Under the pieces are notes generated by a model. The model did no database searches and was not told the origin of the DNA. It saw nothing but the letters and a program-made list of their open reading frames with translations. DNA of 64,000 nt from Betaproteobacteria bacterium SCN1 (GTDB taxonomy: Bacteria; Pseudomonadota; Gammaproteobacteria; Burkholderiales; Thiobacillaceae): NCBI GenBank assembly GCA_008923315.1, contig WBSF01000005.1:43629-107628 (forward strand), given 5' to 3'. Position 1 is the stretch's first letter, and every line of letters starts with the position of its first letter. This document shows positions 8,725-17,807 of this stretch, in pieces. The position numbers and the translations under genes were made by a program.

Positions 8725-10008
8725 ATGGGCACAGAACCTGCTTTATGCGGGCCATTCCTTATTCACAGGCATGACAGAGTGTTCGAGAGTTGTTGTCCTT
8801 TTTGCGGCCTGGTGTGCGACGACGTGCGTGTAGAGGTCGAGGCGTCCGGCGTGCGCGTCGAGCGGCCGGACTGCGCGCGTGCGCGCAGCCTGTTTGCTGT
8901 TCCGGCGACGGGACAGTCGCGGATCGGCGGCCAGCCGGTCGAGGCCATCGCCGCGCTGCGCGCCGCCGCCGCCCTCCTGGCGCAGGCCCGTCGTCCGCTG
9001 ATCGGCGGCCTGGCCTGCGACGTTGCCGGCCAGCGTGCCGCGCTCGATCTGGCGGAACGCGTCGGCGGCGTGGTGGAGCACATGAACGGCGCCGCGCAGT
9101 TCCGCAACTGGCTGGCTTTCCAGGACAGCGGCTGGATGACGACGACGCTGTCCGAAGTGCGCAACCGCGCCGATCTGATCGTTTTCGCCGGCACCGACGC
9201 ATCGCGCTTCCCGCGTTTCTTCGAGCGCTGCATCGATGCCGGTTCGCAGTTCGGTCCGCTCGAACGCACCGTGATCACGCTCGGCGCGACGCCTGCGGGC
9301 GGGCGCGGCACGGCACACGCGATCGAGCCTGTCGATCTGGCGGCGCTTTTCGCCGATCTGCGCATTCGCCTGGCGGGCGGCACCGGCGCGCCGAACGGCA
9401 TCGGCGGCGTGCCGGCCGCTACGCTGGACGCCTTGCTGGCGAGCATGAAGGCGGCGCGTTACGGCGTGCTGGTATGGAACGCGGCGGAACTCGATTTCCC
9501 GCATGCGGACCTGACCGTTCAGGCGATGGTCGAACTGGTTCGGGATCTGAACCGCGAGACCCGCTGGGCCGGCCTGCCGCTGGGCGGCAGCGACGGCGAT
9601 ACCTCCGCGTCGCAGGTCTGCACCTGGCGCACGGGCTACCCGCTGCGTGTCGGTTTCGATCCCGCCGGCCCGCGTTACGAGCCGCTGCTGTTCGAGGCGT
9701 CGCGTCTCCTGGCGGCGGGCGAGGCGGACACGCTGCTCTGGGTATCCGTATTCGATCCCGCGCGCACGCCGCCCGAAACCGCCTGTCCGCGCATCGTGCT
9801 CGGGCGTCCGGACATGCGGCTGGATGCCATGGGGCCGCAGGATGTGTTCATCCCGGTGGCGGTGCCCGGCGTGCACCACGCCGGCATTCTGCACCGCATG
9901 GACGGCGTCGTGTCCCTGCCGCTGCAGGGGCCGTCGCCATCCGCGCTGTTCAGCGCGGCGCAGGCGCTGGCCGCCATCCAACGGGAGATGACGCATGCTG
10001 CGGCTTAA
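8725..10008 (+). CDS. fhcB: Formyltransferase/hydrolase complex subunit B (formylmethanofuran dehydrogenase B homologue)
   Basis: FhcB is the bacterial counterpart of the FwdB/FmdB subunit in the Fhc complex, which transfers the formyl group from formyl-H4MPT to methylofuran and releases formate. The protein starts its conserved part with CCPFCGLVCDDV (a remnant of the 4Fe-4S site) and continues with the LIGGLACDVAGQRAAL segment. Bacterial FhcB has lost the redox role. The start is uncertain: ATG 8725 gives 427 residues, while GTG 8779 begins just before the Cys motif and is closer to typical family starts. It overlaps fhcA by 14 bp. Confidence 0.93.
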   Translation: MGTEPALCGPFLIHRHDRVFESCCPFCGLVCDDVRVEVEASGVRVERPDCARARSLFAVPATGQSRIGGQPVEAIAALRAAAALLAQARRPLIGGLACDVAGQRAALDLAERVGGVVEHMNGAAQFRNWLAFQDSGWMTTTLSEVRNRADLIVFAGTDASRFPRFFERCIDAGSQFGPLERTVITLGATPAGGRGTAHAIEPVDLAALFADLRIRLAGGTGAPNGIGGVPAATLDALLASMKAARYGVLVWNAAELDFPHADLTVQAMVELVRDLNRETRWAGLPLGGSDGDTSASQVCTWRTGYPLRVGFDPAGPRYEPLLFEASRLLAAGEADTLLWVSVFDPARTPPETACPRIVLGRPDMRLDAMGPQDVFIPVAVPGVHHAGILHRMDGVVSLPLQGPSPSALFSAAQALAAIQREMTHAAA

Positions 10009-11656
10009 GAACGGACGGCTCTACGATCCCGCGCACGGCGTCGACGGCGTCGTGCGCGATCTTTACGTCGATCGCGGGCGGCTCGTCGCCGAGCCCGGCC
10101 CCGGATTGCCGCTGGACGGCGAGATCGATCTGGCCGGCCGGATCGTCATGGCCGGCGCGATCGATCTGCACACGCACATCGGCGGCGGCAAGATGAACAT
10201 CGCCCGCGCACTGCTGCCGGAAGACCACCGCCGCGATCCGGTGCCGGCCGCGGACGGCATGCATGCCGGCTGCGGGCATGCCGCACCGTCCACCTGGACC
10301 ACTGGCTACCGCTATGCGGAGATGGGCTACACGGCCTGCTTCGAACCCGCGATGCTGCCGACGAACGCGCGCCACACGCATCTGGAGATGGGCGATATCC
10401 CGATGGTGGACAAGGGCGCCTACGCCATGCTCGGCAGCGACGATTTCTTTCTGCGGCTGCTGGCCGCGGGCAGCGATCAGCAGCTGATCAACGATTATGT
10501 CGGCTGGACGCTGCATGCCAGCCAAGCGATGGCGATCAAGGTGGTGAATCCGGGCGGCATCTCTGCGTTCAAGTTCAACGCCCGCGGTCTCGATCTCGAC
10601 GAGCCGCATCCATATTACGGGATCACCCCGCGCAAGGTGATCCAGACCCTGTCGCGCGCGGTCCACGAACTGGGCGTCGCACATCCGCTGCACGTCCATG
10701 CCAGCAACCTCGGCGTACCGGGCAATGCCGACACCACGCTCGCCACGATGGCGGCCGCGGAAGGCCTGCCCATCCATCTGACGCATATCCAGTTCCACAG
10801 CTACGGTACCGAGGGCGAGCGCAGGTTTTCGTCCGAGGCGGAACGGATCGCCGATGCGATCAACCGCATGCAGAACGTCTCGGCGGATGTCGGCCAGATC
10901 CTGTTCGGCCAGACGGTGACCGCGTCGGGCGACACCATGAAGCAGTACGCCAATCACCGTCACGCCCATCCCGACAAATGGGTGGTTGCGGACATGGAGT
11001 GCGACGCGGGCTGCGGCGTGGTGCCGTTCAAGTACAAGGACAAGAACTTCGTCAACGCGCTGCAATGGGCGATCGGTCTGGAGCTGTTTCTGCGCGTCGG
11101 CGACCCGTGGCGCATTTTCCTGACCACCGACCATCCGAACGGTGCCCCGTTCACAAGCTACCCGCATCTGATCCGGTTGCTGATGGACCGCGATTTCCGC
11201 AATTCGAAGCTGGATGAAATCCACCCGGATGCCGCGGCGCACAGCCAGCTGCGCAGCCTGGAGCGGGAATACTCGCTCTACGAGATCGCGGTGATGACGC
11301 GCGCCGCGCCGGCCCGCTCGCTGGGGCTGGCCGACCGCGGCCATCTGGGCGAGGGGGCGGCGGCCGACATCGTCGTGTACCGCGACGAAGCGGATCGCGA
11401 GGCGATGTTCGCCCGGCCGGAATACGTGTTCAAGGACGGCGAACTGATCGTGCGCGACGGCAGGGTGGTGAACGTGGTCAACGGCGCCCTGCACGCCGTG
11501 AAGCCCGAGTACGACAAGGGCATCGAGCAATCTTTGCGGGACTATTTCGAACGCTACATGACGATGAGCATGGAACACGTCAAGGTGAAGGACGACGAGA
11601 TATGCGCCTGTGGCGCGAGCACCCTCATTCCCCATGCCTGCGGGAGACGCGCGTGA
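9995..11656 (+). CDS. fhcA: Formyltransferase/hydrolase complex subunit A (amidohydrolase)
   Basis: FhcA is the zinc amidohydrolase subunit that hydrolyses formyl-methylofuran to formate. The 553-residue protein has the metal motif IDLHTHIGGGK (about residue 54), HVHASNLG and LTHIQFHSYG His-bearing strands in mid-protein, and the late FLTTDHPNGAPFTSYP segment, all typical of FwdA/FhcA. Its end overlaps fhcD (GTGA at 11653-11656), indicating translational coupling in the B-A-D-C order usual for bacterial fhc operons. Confidence 0.96.
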   Translation: MLRLKNGRLYDPAHGVDGVVRDLYVDRGRLVAEPGPGLPLDGEIDLAGRIVMAGAIDLHTHIGGGKMNIARALLPEDHRRDPVPAADGMHAGCGHAAPSTWTTGYRYAEMGYTACFEPAMLPTNARHTHLEMGDIPMVDKGAYAMLGSDDFFLRLLAAGSDQQLINDYVGWTLHASQAMAIKVVNPGGISAFKFNARGLDLDEPHPYYGITPRKVIQTLSRAVHELGVAHPLHVHASNLGVPGNADTTLATMAAAEGLPIHLTHIQFHSYGTEGERRFSSEAERIADAINRMQNVSADVGQILFGQTVTASGDTMKQYANHRHAHPDKWVVADMECDAGCGVVPFKYKDKNFVNALQWAIGLELFLRVGDPWRIFLTTDHPNGAPFTSYPHLIRLLMDRDFRNSKLDEIHPDAAAHSQLRSLEREYSLYEIAVMTRAAPARSLGLADRGHLGEGAAADIVVYRDEADREAMFARPEYVFKDGELIVRDGRVVNVVNGALHAVKPEYDKGIEQSLRDYFERYMTMSMEHVKVKDDEICACGASTLIPHACGRRA

Positions 11657-12549
11657 TCGTCAACGGCGTATCCATAGACGACACCTACGCGGAAGCCTTC
11701 GGCATGAAGGCCACCCGCATCGTCATCACTGCGGCCAGCATGACCTGGGCGAAGCACGCGGCGAACGCGGCCTTCGGCTTCGCTACGTCTGTGATCGCCT
11801 GCGGCTGCGAGGCCGGCATCGAACGCGAGCTCTCGCCCGAGGAAACGCCCGACGGCCGCCCCGGCGTCGCCGGCCTGCTGTTCGCCGTTTCCACCAAGGA
11901 GCTGGCCAAGCAGCTCGAACGCCGCGTGGGGCAATGCGTGCTGACCTGTCCCACCACCGCCGTGTTCGCCGGCTGTACGGGCGACGAAGCGCTGCCGCTG
12001 GGCAAGAACCTGCGCTACTTCGGGGACGGCTGGCAGATGTCCAAGGTCGTCGCGGGCAGGCGCTACTGGCGCATTCCGGTGATGGACGGCGAATTCCTCG
12101 CCGAAGAAACGACCGGCCTGCTGCGTTCGGTGGGAGGCGGCAATTTCCTCGTGCTGGCGCGCTCCACCGCACAGGCGCTGACGGCGTGCGAAGCGGCCGT
12201 GGCCGCCATCGCGAAGACGCCCGGGGCCATCGCACCGTTTCCCGGCGGCGTGGTGCGCTCCGGTTCGAAAGTCGGATCGAAGTACAAGGCCCTGCCGGCT
12301 TCGACCAACGATGCCTTCTGTCCGACGCTGCGCGGCGCGACGAAAAGCGAACTGTCGCCCGAAGTCGAGACGGTACTGGAAATCGTCATCGATGCGGTCG
12401 ACGACGATGCGATGAAAACGGCCATGCGGGCCGGTCTGGATGCGGTCTGCGCCATCGGTGCCGACGGCGGCATCGTGCGGCTGTCCGCCGGCAACTACGG
12501 CGGCAAGCTGGGACAGTTCCATTACCGGCTGCGGGAGATTCTGGCATGA
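11653..12549 (+). CDS. fhcD: Formylmethanofuran:H4MPT formyltransferase subunit
   Basis: FhcD (Ftr family) moves the formyl group between H4MPT and methylofuran. The product (298 residues from GTG 11653) has the family landmarks IDDTYAEAFGMKATRIVITA, CGCEAGIERELSPEETPDGRPG and the C-terminal NYGGKLGQFHYRLREIL. The GTG start overlaps the fhcA stop as GTGA and gives the normal family length; the in-frame ATG at 11602 would add 17 residues encoded within fhcA. It ends in ATGA with fhcC. Confidence 0.96.
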   Translation: MIVNGVSIDDTYAEAFGMKATRIVITAASMTWAKHAANAAFGFATSVIACGCEAGIERELSPEETPDGRPGVAGLLFAVSTKELAKQLERRVGQCVLTCPTTAVFAGCTGDEALPLGKNLRYFGDGWQMSKVVAGRRYWRIPVMDGEFLAEETTGLLRSVGGGNFLVLARSTAQALTACEAAVAAIAKTPGAIAPFPGGVVRSGSKVGSKYKALPASTNDAFCPTLRGATKSELSPEVETVLEIVIDAVDDDAMKTAMRAGLDAVCAIGADGGIVRLSAGNYGGKLGQFHYRLREILA

Positions 12550-13349
12550 GCGGCACCACCCTGAGCCTGCGCACGGCCCCGGCGGGACGCATCGACATGA
12601 CGGGCGTACTGCCCGAAATCCTGGCCGGCCGCACGGCGGCCGAGATCGAGAAAATGCCGCTGCGCGTCGACGGCGTGCCGGTCGCGCTGGGCGAATGCTT
12701 CGCGGTGACGGCGGGCGAGGGCGAGGCGCTGACAATCCGTCCCGAAGGCGCGCGCCTCGACGGACTCGGCCGCGACATGCGCACGGGCATGCTGCGCGTG
12801 GAAGGCGCGGCGGGCCACTATCTCGCGCAGGGCATGCGCGGCGGCGAGCTGATCGTCGACGGCGACGCCGGCGACTGCGCCGCGAACGGCATGCGCGGGG
12901 GATGCCTGCGCATCGCCGGCAACGCCGGCGACTGGCTGGCCGCTGCACTGATCGGCGACCGTGCCGGCATGGGCGGCGGCGTGGTCGCGGTGGGCGGCAA
13001 CGCCGGCGACCGTCTCGGCGACCGCATGCGGCGCGGCCTCGTGCTCGTGCGCGGCCGCGCCGGCACGGCCTGCGGCGCGCGGATGCGCGCAGGCACGCTG
13101 GTGGTGGCGGGCGGCTGCGGCACGCTGGCGGGCTTCGGCCTGCGCCGCGGCAGTCTCATCCTCGGCCAGGCGCCGGAGGCCATGCCGGCCTGCCATGGCG
13201 ACGCCGGCATCGTGACGCTGGCCTGGCTCGGTCTGCTGCGCCGCCATGCCGAGGCCATCCTGCCTGGCGCCATGCCCGACACGTCGCGCATGCACCGCTA
13301 CATGGGCGACCTGGCTTTCGGCGGCAAGGGGGAGATCCTGGTCCCGTGA
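12546..13349 (+). CDS. fhcC: Formyltransferase/hydrolase complex subunit C
   Basis: FhcC is related to FwdC and the GltS alpha-subunit C-terminal domain, a right-handed beta-helix. The 267-residue protein shows the repeated G-x-x-G-x-R/L-x-V pattern (for example GMRGGELIVDGDAGD, GMRGGCLRIAGNAGD, RAGMGGGVVAVGGNAGD) over residues 95-200. It probably has a structural and methylofuran-binding role in the Fhc complex. ATG 12546 overlaps the fhcD stop. About 90 bp separate it from the histidine phosphatase gene. Confidence 0.95.
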   Translation: MSGTTLSLRTAPAGRIDMTGVLPEILAGRTAAEIEKMPLRVDGVPVALGECFAVTAGEGEALTIRPEGARLDGLGRDMRTGMLRVEGAAGHYLAQGMRGGELIVDGDAGDCAANGMRGGCLRIAGNAGDWLAAALIGDRAGMGGGVVAVGGNAGDRLGDRMRRGLVLVRGRAGTACGARMRAGTLVVAGGCGTLAGFGLRRGSLILGQAPEAMPACHGDAGIVTLAWLGLLRRHAEAILPGAMPDTSRMHRYMGDLAFGGKGEILVP

Positions 13350-13437
13350 GCCCGGGCAATCGCCTCTACCCGCGAGGCGGTGCGGCTTTCGGCCGCGACG
13401 GGCGTGCCTTTTCGGGCCTGCGGAACGTTTTTCCGGT

Positions 13438-13986
13438 ATGCGCCTGATCTTCCTTCGCCACGGCGAATCCGAATACAACCGGCGCGGCCTGTGCAACGCC
13501 GATCCCGGTCTGCCGGTCCCCCTGACGGCGACCGGCCTGCTGCAGGCGCGCGATGCGGCCCGGCGGCTCGCGGACGTACCGATCCGGCGGGTGTTCGTAT
13601 CCCGTCTGCGGCGGGCGCAGGAAACGGCCGCCATCGTCAATGCCCGCCATGGCGCGCATCTTCGGGTCGATGCCCGCCTCGACGATCGCAGCACCGGTTT
13701 CGAGGACCAGCCGGTCGCAGATTATCTCGACACGCAGCAGCGCGCGCCGGATCCGTTCGCCTGGAAGGCGCCGGGAGGTGAGTCCTACCGCGAACTGGTG
13801 GCGCGCGTTCATGGTTTTCTGGCCGAGGTGTGCACGCTCGATGAAGCGGCCGTGCTGGTGGTGACGCATCATCAGGTAATGCAGGCCGCGGCCGGCTATT
13901 TCCGCGAACTGACGCCGGCGGACATGTGGCGTGTCTGGGTGGACAACGGCGCGACGCTGGAATTCGACACGGCCGACGCATGCTGA
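13438..13986 (+). CDS. Histidine phosphatase family protein
   Basis: The 182-residue protein has the phosphoglycerate-mutase-type signature LIFLRHGESEYNRRG (catalytic His8), an SRLRRAQETA segment, and VVTHHQVMQAAAG holding the second His. No substrate can be read from the sequence. Its place between fhcC and a dihydropteroate synthase, overlapping the latter by seven bases, suggests removal of a phosphate from a pterin or arylamine intermediate of H4MPT synthesis, which is inference. Confidence 0.85.
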   Translation: MRLIFLRHGESEYNRRGLCNADPGLPVPLTATGLLQARDAARRLADVPIRRVFVSRLRRAQETAAIVNARHGAHLRVDARLDDRSTGFEDQPVADYLDTQQRAPDPFAWKAPGGESYRELVARVHGFLAEVCTLDEAAVLVVTHHQVMQAAAGYFRELTPADMWRVWVDNGATLEFDTADAC

Positions 13987-14795
13987 TCTGCGGCCGTTTC
14001 GACTTTGCGCTGGAGCGGCCGCTGGTCATGGGCATCGTCAACGCGACGCCCGATTCCTTCTCGGACGGCGGACGGCACGCCGACCCGGCGCGGGCGATCG
14101 CGCACGGCCTGCGTCTGCGCGAAGCCGGCGCGGACATCCTCGACATCGGCGGCGAATCGACCCGCCCCGGCGCCGCACCGGTCGACGCGGCCGAGGAACT
14201 GCGGCGCGTGCTGCCGGTGATCGAAGGTCTGCGCGATTGCGGCGCGGCGCTGTCGATCGACAGCATGAAGCCCGGCGTGATGGCCGCCGCGCTCGTCGCG
14301 GGCGCGGACATGGTCAACGACGTCAACGCCCTGCGCGCGCCCGGCGCGCTGGACGCGGTTGCGAACGCCCGCTGCGCGGTCTGCCTGATGCACATGCAGG
14401 GCACGCCCGCGACCATGCAGCAGGCGCCGCGCTACGACGACGTCGTGGCCGAGGTGCGCGATTTCCTGCGCGCGCGCATCGACGCCGCGCGGGCGGCGGG
14501 AATCGCCCCTGCGCGGCTGGTCTGCGATCCGGGGTTCGGGTTCGGCAAGACGTCCGCGCACAACCGGGCGCTGTTCCAGGCGCTGCCGCAGCTTGCCGAA
14601 CTGGCGCCGGTGCTCGTCGGTCTTTCGCGCAAATCGCTGTTCGGCGGCTCGGGCGGGCGGCCGGTTGCCGGCGCGGCGGCGAGCGTGGCCGCCGCCGCGC
14701 TGGCGGTGGCGCGCGGCGCCGCCATCGTGCGGGCGCACGACGTCGCCGAGACCGTCGAGGCGCTTGCCGTCGCCCACCGGCTGCGGGGCCGCTGA
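13980..14795 (+). CDS. folP: Dihydropteroate synthase family protein
   Basis: The 271-residue protein carries both pterin-binding signatures of dihydropteroate synthase: MGIVNATPDSFSDGG near the start and ILDIGGESTRPGA around residue 55. It also has IDSMKPGVM, MHMQGTPATM and the C-terminal RAHDVAE. The enzyme joins a pterin diphosphate to an arylamine. Being the last gene of the fhc operon, it may act in H4MPT rather than folate synthesis, or in both; sequence alone does not tell. The start ATG 13980 overlaps the upstream stop. Confidence 0.9.
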   Translation: MLICGRFDFALERPLVMGIVNATPDSFSDGGRHADPARAIAHGLRLREAGADILDIGGESTRPGAAPVDAAEELRRVLPVIEGLRDCGAALSIDSMKPGVMAAALVAGADMVNDVNALRAPGALDAVANARCAVCLMHMQGTPATMQQAPRYDDVVAEVRDFLRARIDAARAAGIAPARLVCDPGFGFGKTSAHNRALFQALPQLAELAPVLVGLSRKSLFGGSGGRPVAGAAASVAAAALAVARGAAIVRAHDVAETVEALAVAHRLRGR

Positions 14796-15032
14796 CGCCC
14801 CGCGGCCGGTTTGCCCCTGCCCGCTTCAACCCGGCGCCGGTTCAAGCCGGATTGTCCATCCATGCAGCCAATGAAAAAACGAATCGGCTTGCGGGTTTAT
14901 CCGGGGGGATCGCGTGTTTCTACCTAGCCCGACACGGTATTGCTACCGATTTACAGGACCGGGCCCAGCCCGTGTAATCGCTGAGGGCGCCTGCGGGCGC
15001 GTAATCCAACGAGACTACTGGGGGAGTAAAGC

Positions 15033-15632
15033 ATGAGAAAACCGAATGTGTGCCGACTGGCCGCCATGCTGACGGGCGCGCTGCTGGCGGCCGGCGTGCA
15101 CGCGGAGCCGCTCGGGCTGGACGTGAGCGTCGGTCTGGTCGGCGTGTTGCCGGACATCAAGTCGCCGGTCGTGGGGGCGGATGCGGACGACCGCTACGTG
15201 CCCATCATCAATTTCACCTACTACCTGAGCGATCATTTCGCGCTGAACACTGCGGCGGGCATCACCCGCCACGAGTTCGACAACGCGGGCGGCAAGCTGG
15301 GCAAGGCGTCGATGGCGCCCTTCCACCTGATGGCGCAATACCACTTCCTGCCGAAGGCGGACTTCCGTCCCTACGTCGGCGTGGGTATCCACCACACGAT
15401 CTTCTTCGATCAGGGCGGCCCCGCCTTCGACGGCCTGAAGGATTTCCCGTCCGACACCGGCGCCGTGCTGCAGGCCGGTTTCAGCTATTCGGTCAGCAAG
15501 GACTATTTCGTCAATCTCGACGTGAAGAAATTCTTCCTCGAAACCGACGTCACGCCCAAGGGCGGGGCCAAGATCGAGACGATCGAACTCGATCCGCTGC
15601 TGGTCGGCATCGCCTTCGGCAAGCGTTTCTGA
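15033..15632 (+). CDS. ompW: OmpW-family outer membrane protein
   Basis: A 199-residue protein with a signal peptide (cleavage near GVHAEP, residues 21-25) and the eight-strand beta-barrel pattern of OmpW: DVSVGLVGVLPD, INFTYYLSDHFALNTAAGITRH, FRPYVGVGIHHTIFFD, and a terminal aromatic (GKRF). OmpW proteins form narrow hydrophobic channels for small apolar molecules, which would suit a cell that takes up hydrocarbon-like or methylated sulfur substrates. A GGGGGAG ribosome site precedes it, and it is followed by an intrinsic terminator, so it is transcribed alone. Confidence 0.92.
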   Translation: MRKPNVCRLAAMLTGALLAAGVHAEPLGLDVSVGLVGVLPDIKSPVVGADADDRYVPIINFTYYLSDHFALNTAAGITRHEFDNAGGKLGKASMAPFHLMAQYHFLPKADFRPYVGVGIHHTIFFDQGGPAFDGLKDFPSDTGAVLQAGFSYSVSKDYFVNLDVKKFFLETDVTPKGGAKIETIELDPLLVGIAFGKRF

Positions 15633-15650
15633 TCGCGCAAGCCGCAGCCG

Positions 15651-15678
15651 ACGGCGCCGGACTCCCGGCGCCGTTTTC
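15651..15678 (+). terminator. Intrinsic terminator after ompW
   Basis: A perfect 10-bp stem (ACGGCGCCGG / CCGGCGCCGT) with an ACTC loop is followed by TTTT. It starts 18 bases after the ompW stop. Confidence 0.8.
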
Positions 15679-15731
15679 GTCGGCCGGTGCGGCCTGCGTG
15701 TTTCTACCTGTTGTGGCCGTGACATTACGAA

Positions 15732-15760
15732 TTAACCCTGACAGCAGCATTGCGTATAAA
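15732..15760 (+). promoter_or_regulatory. Candidate sigma-70 promoter for the Nif11-type gene
   Basis: TTAACC and TATAAA are separated by 17 bp, about 100 bp upstream of the Nif11-type gene and downstream of the ompW terminator. The -35 match is partial. Confidence 0.4.
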
Positions 15761-15863
15761 TCGTCGTCGTACCCGGTGCGATACGGCGGGCGGGAGGGCC
15801 GCGCGGTATCCCAAGGACAAATCGGGGCGAAACCCATCAGACGAATCGGATCAGGAGATTGTT

Positions 15864-16142
15864 ATGTTGAAAGCTGCGCAGGACAGGGATAACGAGAACA
15901 GGCCGTTCGAGAAATCGATCAAACAGTTCGGGGAAATCGTGATGAGCGACCCCGCGCTTCTGGCCAGACTCGACGAGACGCGCGACGCCGACAGTTTCAT
16001 CGTGGCTTACTGCAAGCTGGCGGCCGAGCGGGGCATTCATTTCACGACCGACAACATGAAGGTAGCGGTTCAGGAACAGAAGCAGGGCAGCAACTGGATT
16101 CTGCCCAAGGCGGTCCTGAGCATGGTACGCGAGCGTTTTTGA
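15864..16142 (+). CDS. Nif11-domain small protein
   Basis: The 92-residue protein has the Nif11 pattern over residues 13-60: SIKQFGEIVMSDPALLARLDETRDADSFIVAYCKLA followed by ERGIHFTTDNM. Nif11 proteins are found near nitrogenase genes and also serve as leader regions of some RiPP precursors. No nif genes or modification enzymes lie here and there is no double-glycine cleavage site, so a RiPP role is not supported. The start is set by an AGGAGA ribosome site. It is followed by an orphan 16 bp downstream. Confidence 0.75.
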   Translation: MLKAAQDRDNENRPFEKSIKQFGEIVMSDPALLARLDETRDADSFIVAYCKLAAERGIHFTTDNMKVAVQEQKQGSNWILPKAVLSMVRERF

Positions 16143-16158
16143 CCGAAGGTATCGAAAC

Positions 16159-16458
16159 ATGGACGAAATCAAGACAACGAGCGGGCGCGCAGTGGGCAGT
16201 TGGAACGGCGAGCGGGCGCAGGATCTCATGGCCGAGCTGAAGCGCATCAAGGGCATGCTGGCGTCGGAACGCGCAACCGATACGCTGGATTCGCGGGCGA
16301 TGCCGCATCGCGAGCAATTGCACCCGGACCTCGTCGACTTCCGCGCCTATCATCTGTGGGGATGCGACAGGCACGGGCAGTGCGTCGTGGGCACGAATGC
16401 CAACCGCATCGAGTCCGTCGACAAGGTGCTGTCCTTCTCCCTGATCGACCATCATTGA
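16159..16458 (+). CDS. Small orphan protein downstream of the Nif11-type gene
   Basis: The 99-residue protein is not recognised. It has a charged helix (residues 17-40), then a compact region with PHREQLHPDLVDFRAY and a closing LWGCDRHGQCVVGTN with two Cys five residues apart and nearby His residues. No signal peptide or membrane segment. It is 16 bp after the Nif11-type gene, so the two are probably one transcript and may work together. Confidence 0.65.
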   Translation: MDEIKTTSGRAVGSWNGERAQDLMAELKRIKGMLASERATDTLDSRAMPHREQLHPDLVDFRAYHLWGCDRHGQCVVGTNANRIESVDKVLSFSLIDHH

Positions 16459-16556
16459 TGCCGGCCTCGCGGGCGGCCCGGCCGGGCCGCGGGGCTTCAA
16501 TGAACCCCGGCGCAGGTCGTATCATGGGCACCGGTCGTGCGAATCGGGAGCGCAGT

Positions 16557-17720
16557 ATGGACAGGCAGGATTTTGCGTCGCTCATGCTCAAGGTGCAGGA
16601 CATCGCCGAAGCGGTGGTCGCGCCGAACGCGACCGCGGTCGATGCCGAGGCCGGCTGGCCGGAAGCGGGCATCCGCGCCTTGCAGCGCGAAGGGCTGGGC
16701 GGTCTGGTGGTGCCGGCGGCTTACGGCGGCAAGGGGCACGGCCTCTACGCGCTGGCCAGGGCGTGCGAAATCCTGGGCCAGGAATGCGCGTCGACCGCCA
16801 TCTGCTTCGGCATGCATTGCGTGGGCTCGTCCGTCATCTCCGCCAACGCGACCCCCGATCAGCAGGCCCGCTTTCTTGCGCCGATCTGCGAAGGCCGCCA
16901 TATCACGACGCTCTCGCTGAGCGAAGCCGGAACCGGCGTCCACTTCTACCTGCCGCAGACCACCATGGAGGCCGTTTCCGACGACGCGTTCAGTCTGACC
17001 GGAAACAAGACCTTCGTGACCAACGGCGGCAAGGCCGATTCCTACGTGGTGTCCGTCGTCGCCGCCTCGCCGGAAGCGCCGATCGGGCAGTTTTCCTGCA
17101 TCGTCGTGCCGGCGGACGCCGAGGGCATCCGCTGGGGCGCGAACTGGGAGGGGCTCGGCATGCGCGGCAATTCCTCGCGCACGATGGAGCTGCAGGGTGT
17201 CCGCGTGCCGCGCCGCAACCTGCTCGGCAAGGAAGGCGACCAGATCTGGTACATCTTCAATGTCGTGCTGCCCTATTTCCTGATTGCCATGGCGGGCACC
17301 TTTCTCGGCGCCGCCACCACCGCGCTGGAGGAGGCGCGGCGGCACCTGAGCCGCCGCTACCACACGCATACCGGTTCCAGTCTCGCGCAGGCGTCGGTCC
17401 TGCAACACCGTCTCGGCACGCTGTGGGGCATGGTCGAGCGCACGCGCCGGCTGACCTATCATGCGGCCGCGAGTTTCGATGCGGGCGATCCCGATTCGCT
17501 CACGGCGGTCATGGCGGCCAAGGTCGAGGTGGCGGACTGTGTGGTCACCGTCGTCAATGAGGCGATGACCCTGTGCGGCGGGATCGGCTACCGCAAGGGA
17601 TCGCGTCTGCACCGGCTGCTGCGCGATGCGCGTGCCGCGCATCTGATGTCGCCGACCACCGACATCCTGCGCGTCTGGATCGGCCGTGCGCTGCTCGGCC
17701 AGCCGCTGCTTTCGGACTAG
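16557..17720 (+). CDS. Acyl-CoA dehydrogenase family protein
   Basis: The 387-residue flavoprotein has the three-domain acyl-CoA dehydrogenase layout: an N-terminal helical part (GLGGLVVPAAYGGKGHGLYALARACEILG), the middle beta domain (TLSLSEAGTGVHFYLP, TFVTNGGKADSYVVS, GMRGNSSRTMELQGVRVP) and a C-terminal helical part ending NEAMTLCGGIGYRKGSRLHRLLRDARAAHLMSPTTDILR. The substrate cannot be told; the family also includes flavin monooxygenases for sulfur and nitro compounds. A GGGAG ribosome site six bases before ATG 16557 fixes the start. Confidence 0.85.
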   Translation: MDRQDFASLMLKVQDIAEAVVAPNATAVDAEAGWPEAGIRALQREGLGGLVVPAAYGGKGHGLYALARACEILGQECASTAICFGMHCVGSSVISANATPDQQARFLAPICEGRHITTLSLSEAGTGVHFYLPQTTMEAVSDDAFSLTGNKTFVTNGGKADSYVVSVVAASPEAPIGQFSCIVVPADAEGIRWGANWEGLGMRGNSSRTMELQGVRVPRRNLLGKEGDQIWYIFNVVLPYFLIAMAGTFLGAATTALEEARRHLSRRYHTHTGSSLAQASVLQHRLGTLWGMVERTRRLTYHAAASFDAGDPDSLTAVMAAKVEVADCVVTVVNEAMTLCGGIGYRKGSRLHRLLRDARAAHLMSPTTDILRVWIGRALLGQPLLSD

Positions 17721-17807
17721 CCCCGTGAATCCGGAAAGCCGCCCCTTCCGTTCCGCCCTTTCCGCGCTTGGCGGAGGGCGGCTCCCGGGTTCGCCGGACT
17801 GACGGCC

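Noticed and set aside
8725..13349. An archaeal-type redox-active formylmethanofuran dehydrogenase
   Set aside because: No iron-sulfur, molybdenum-site or electron-transfer partner subunits are present. The B-A-D-C set is the bacterial hydrolytic Fhc complex.
15864..16458. A RiPP biosynthesis locus based on the Nif11 domain
   Set aside because: There is no modifying enzyme, protease or exporter nearby and no leader cleavage motif.
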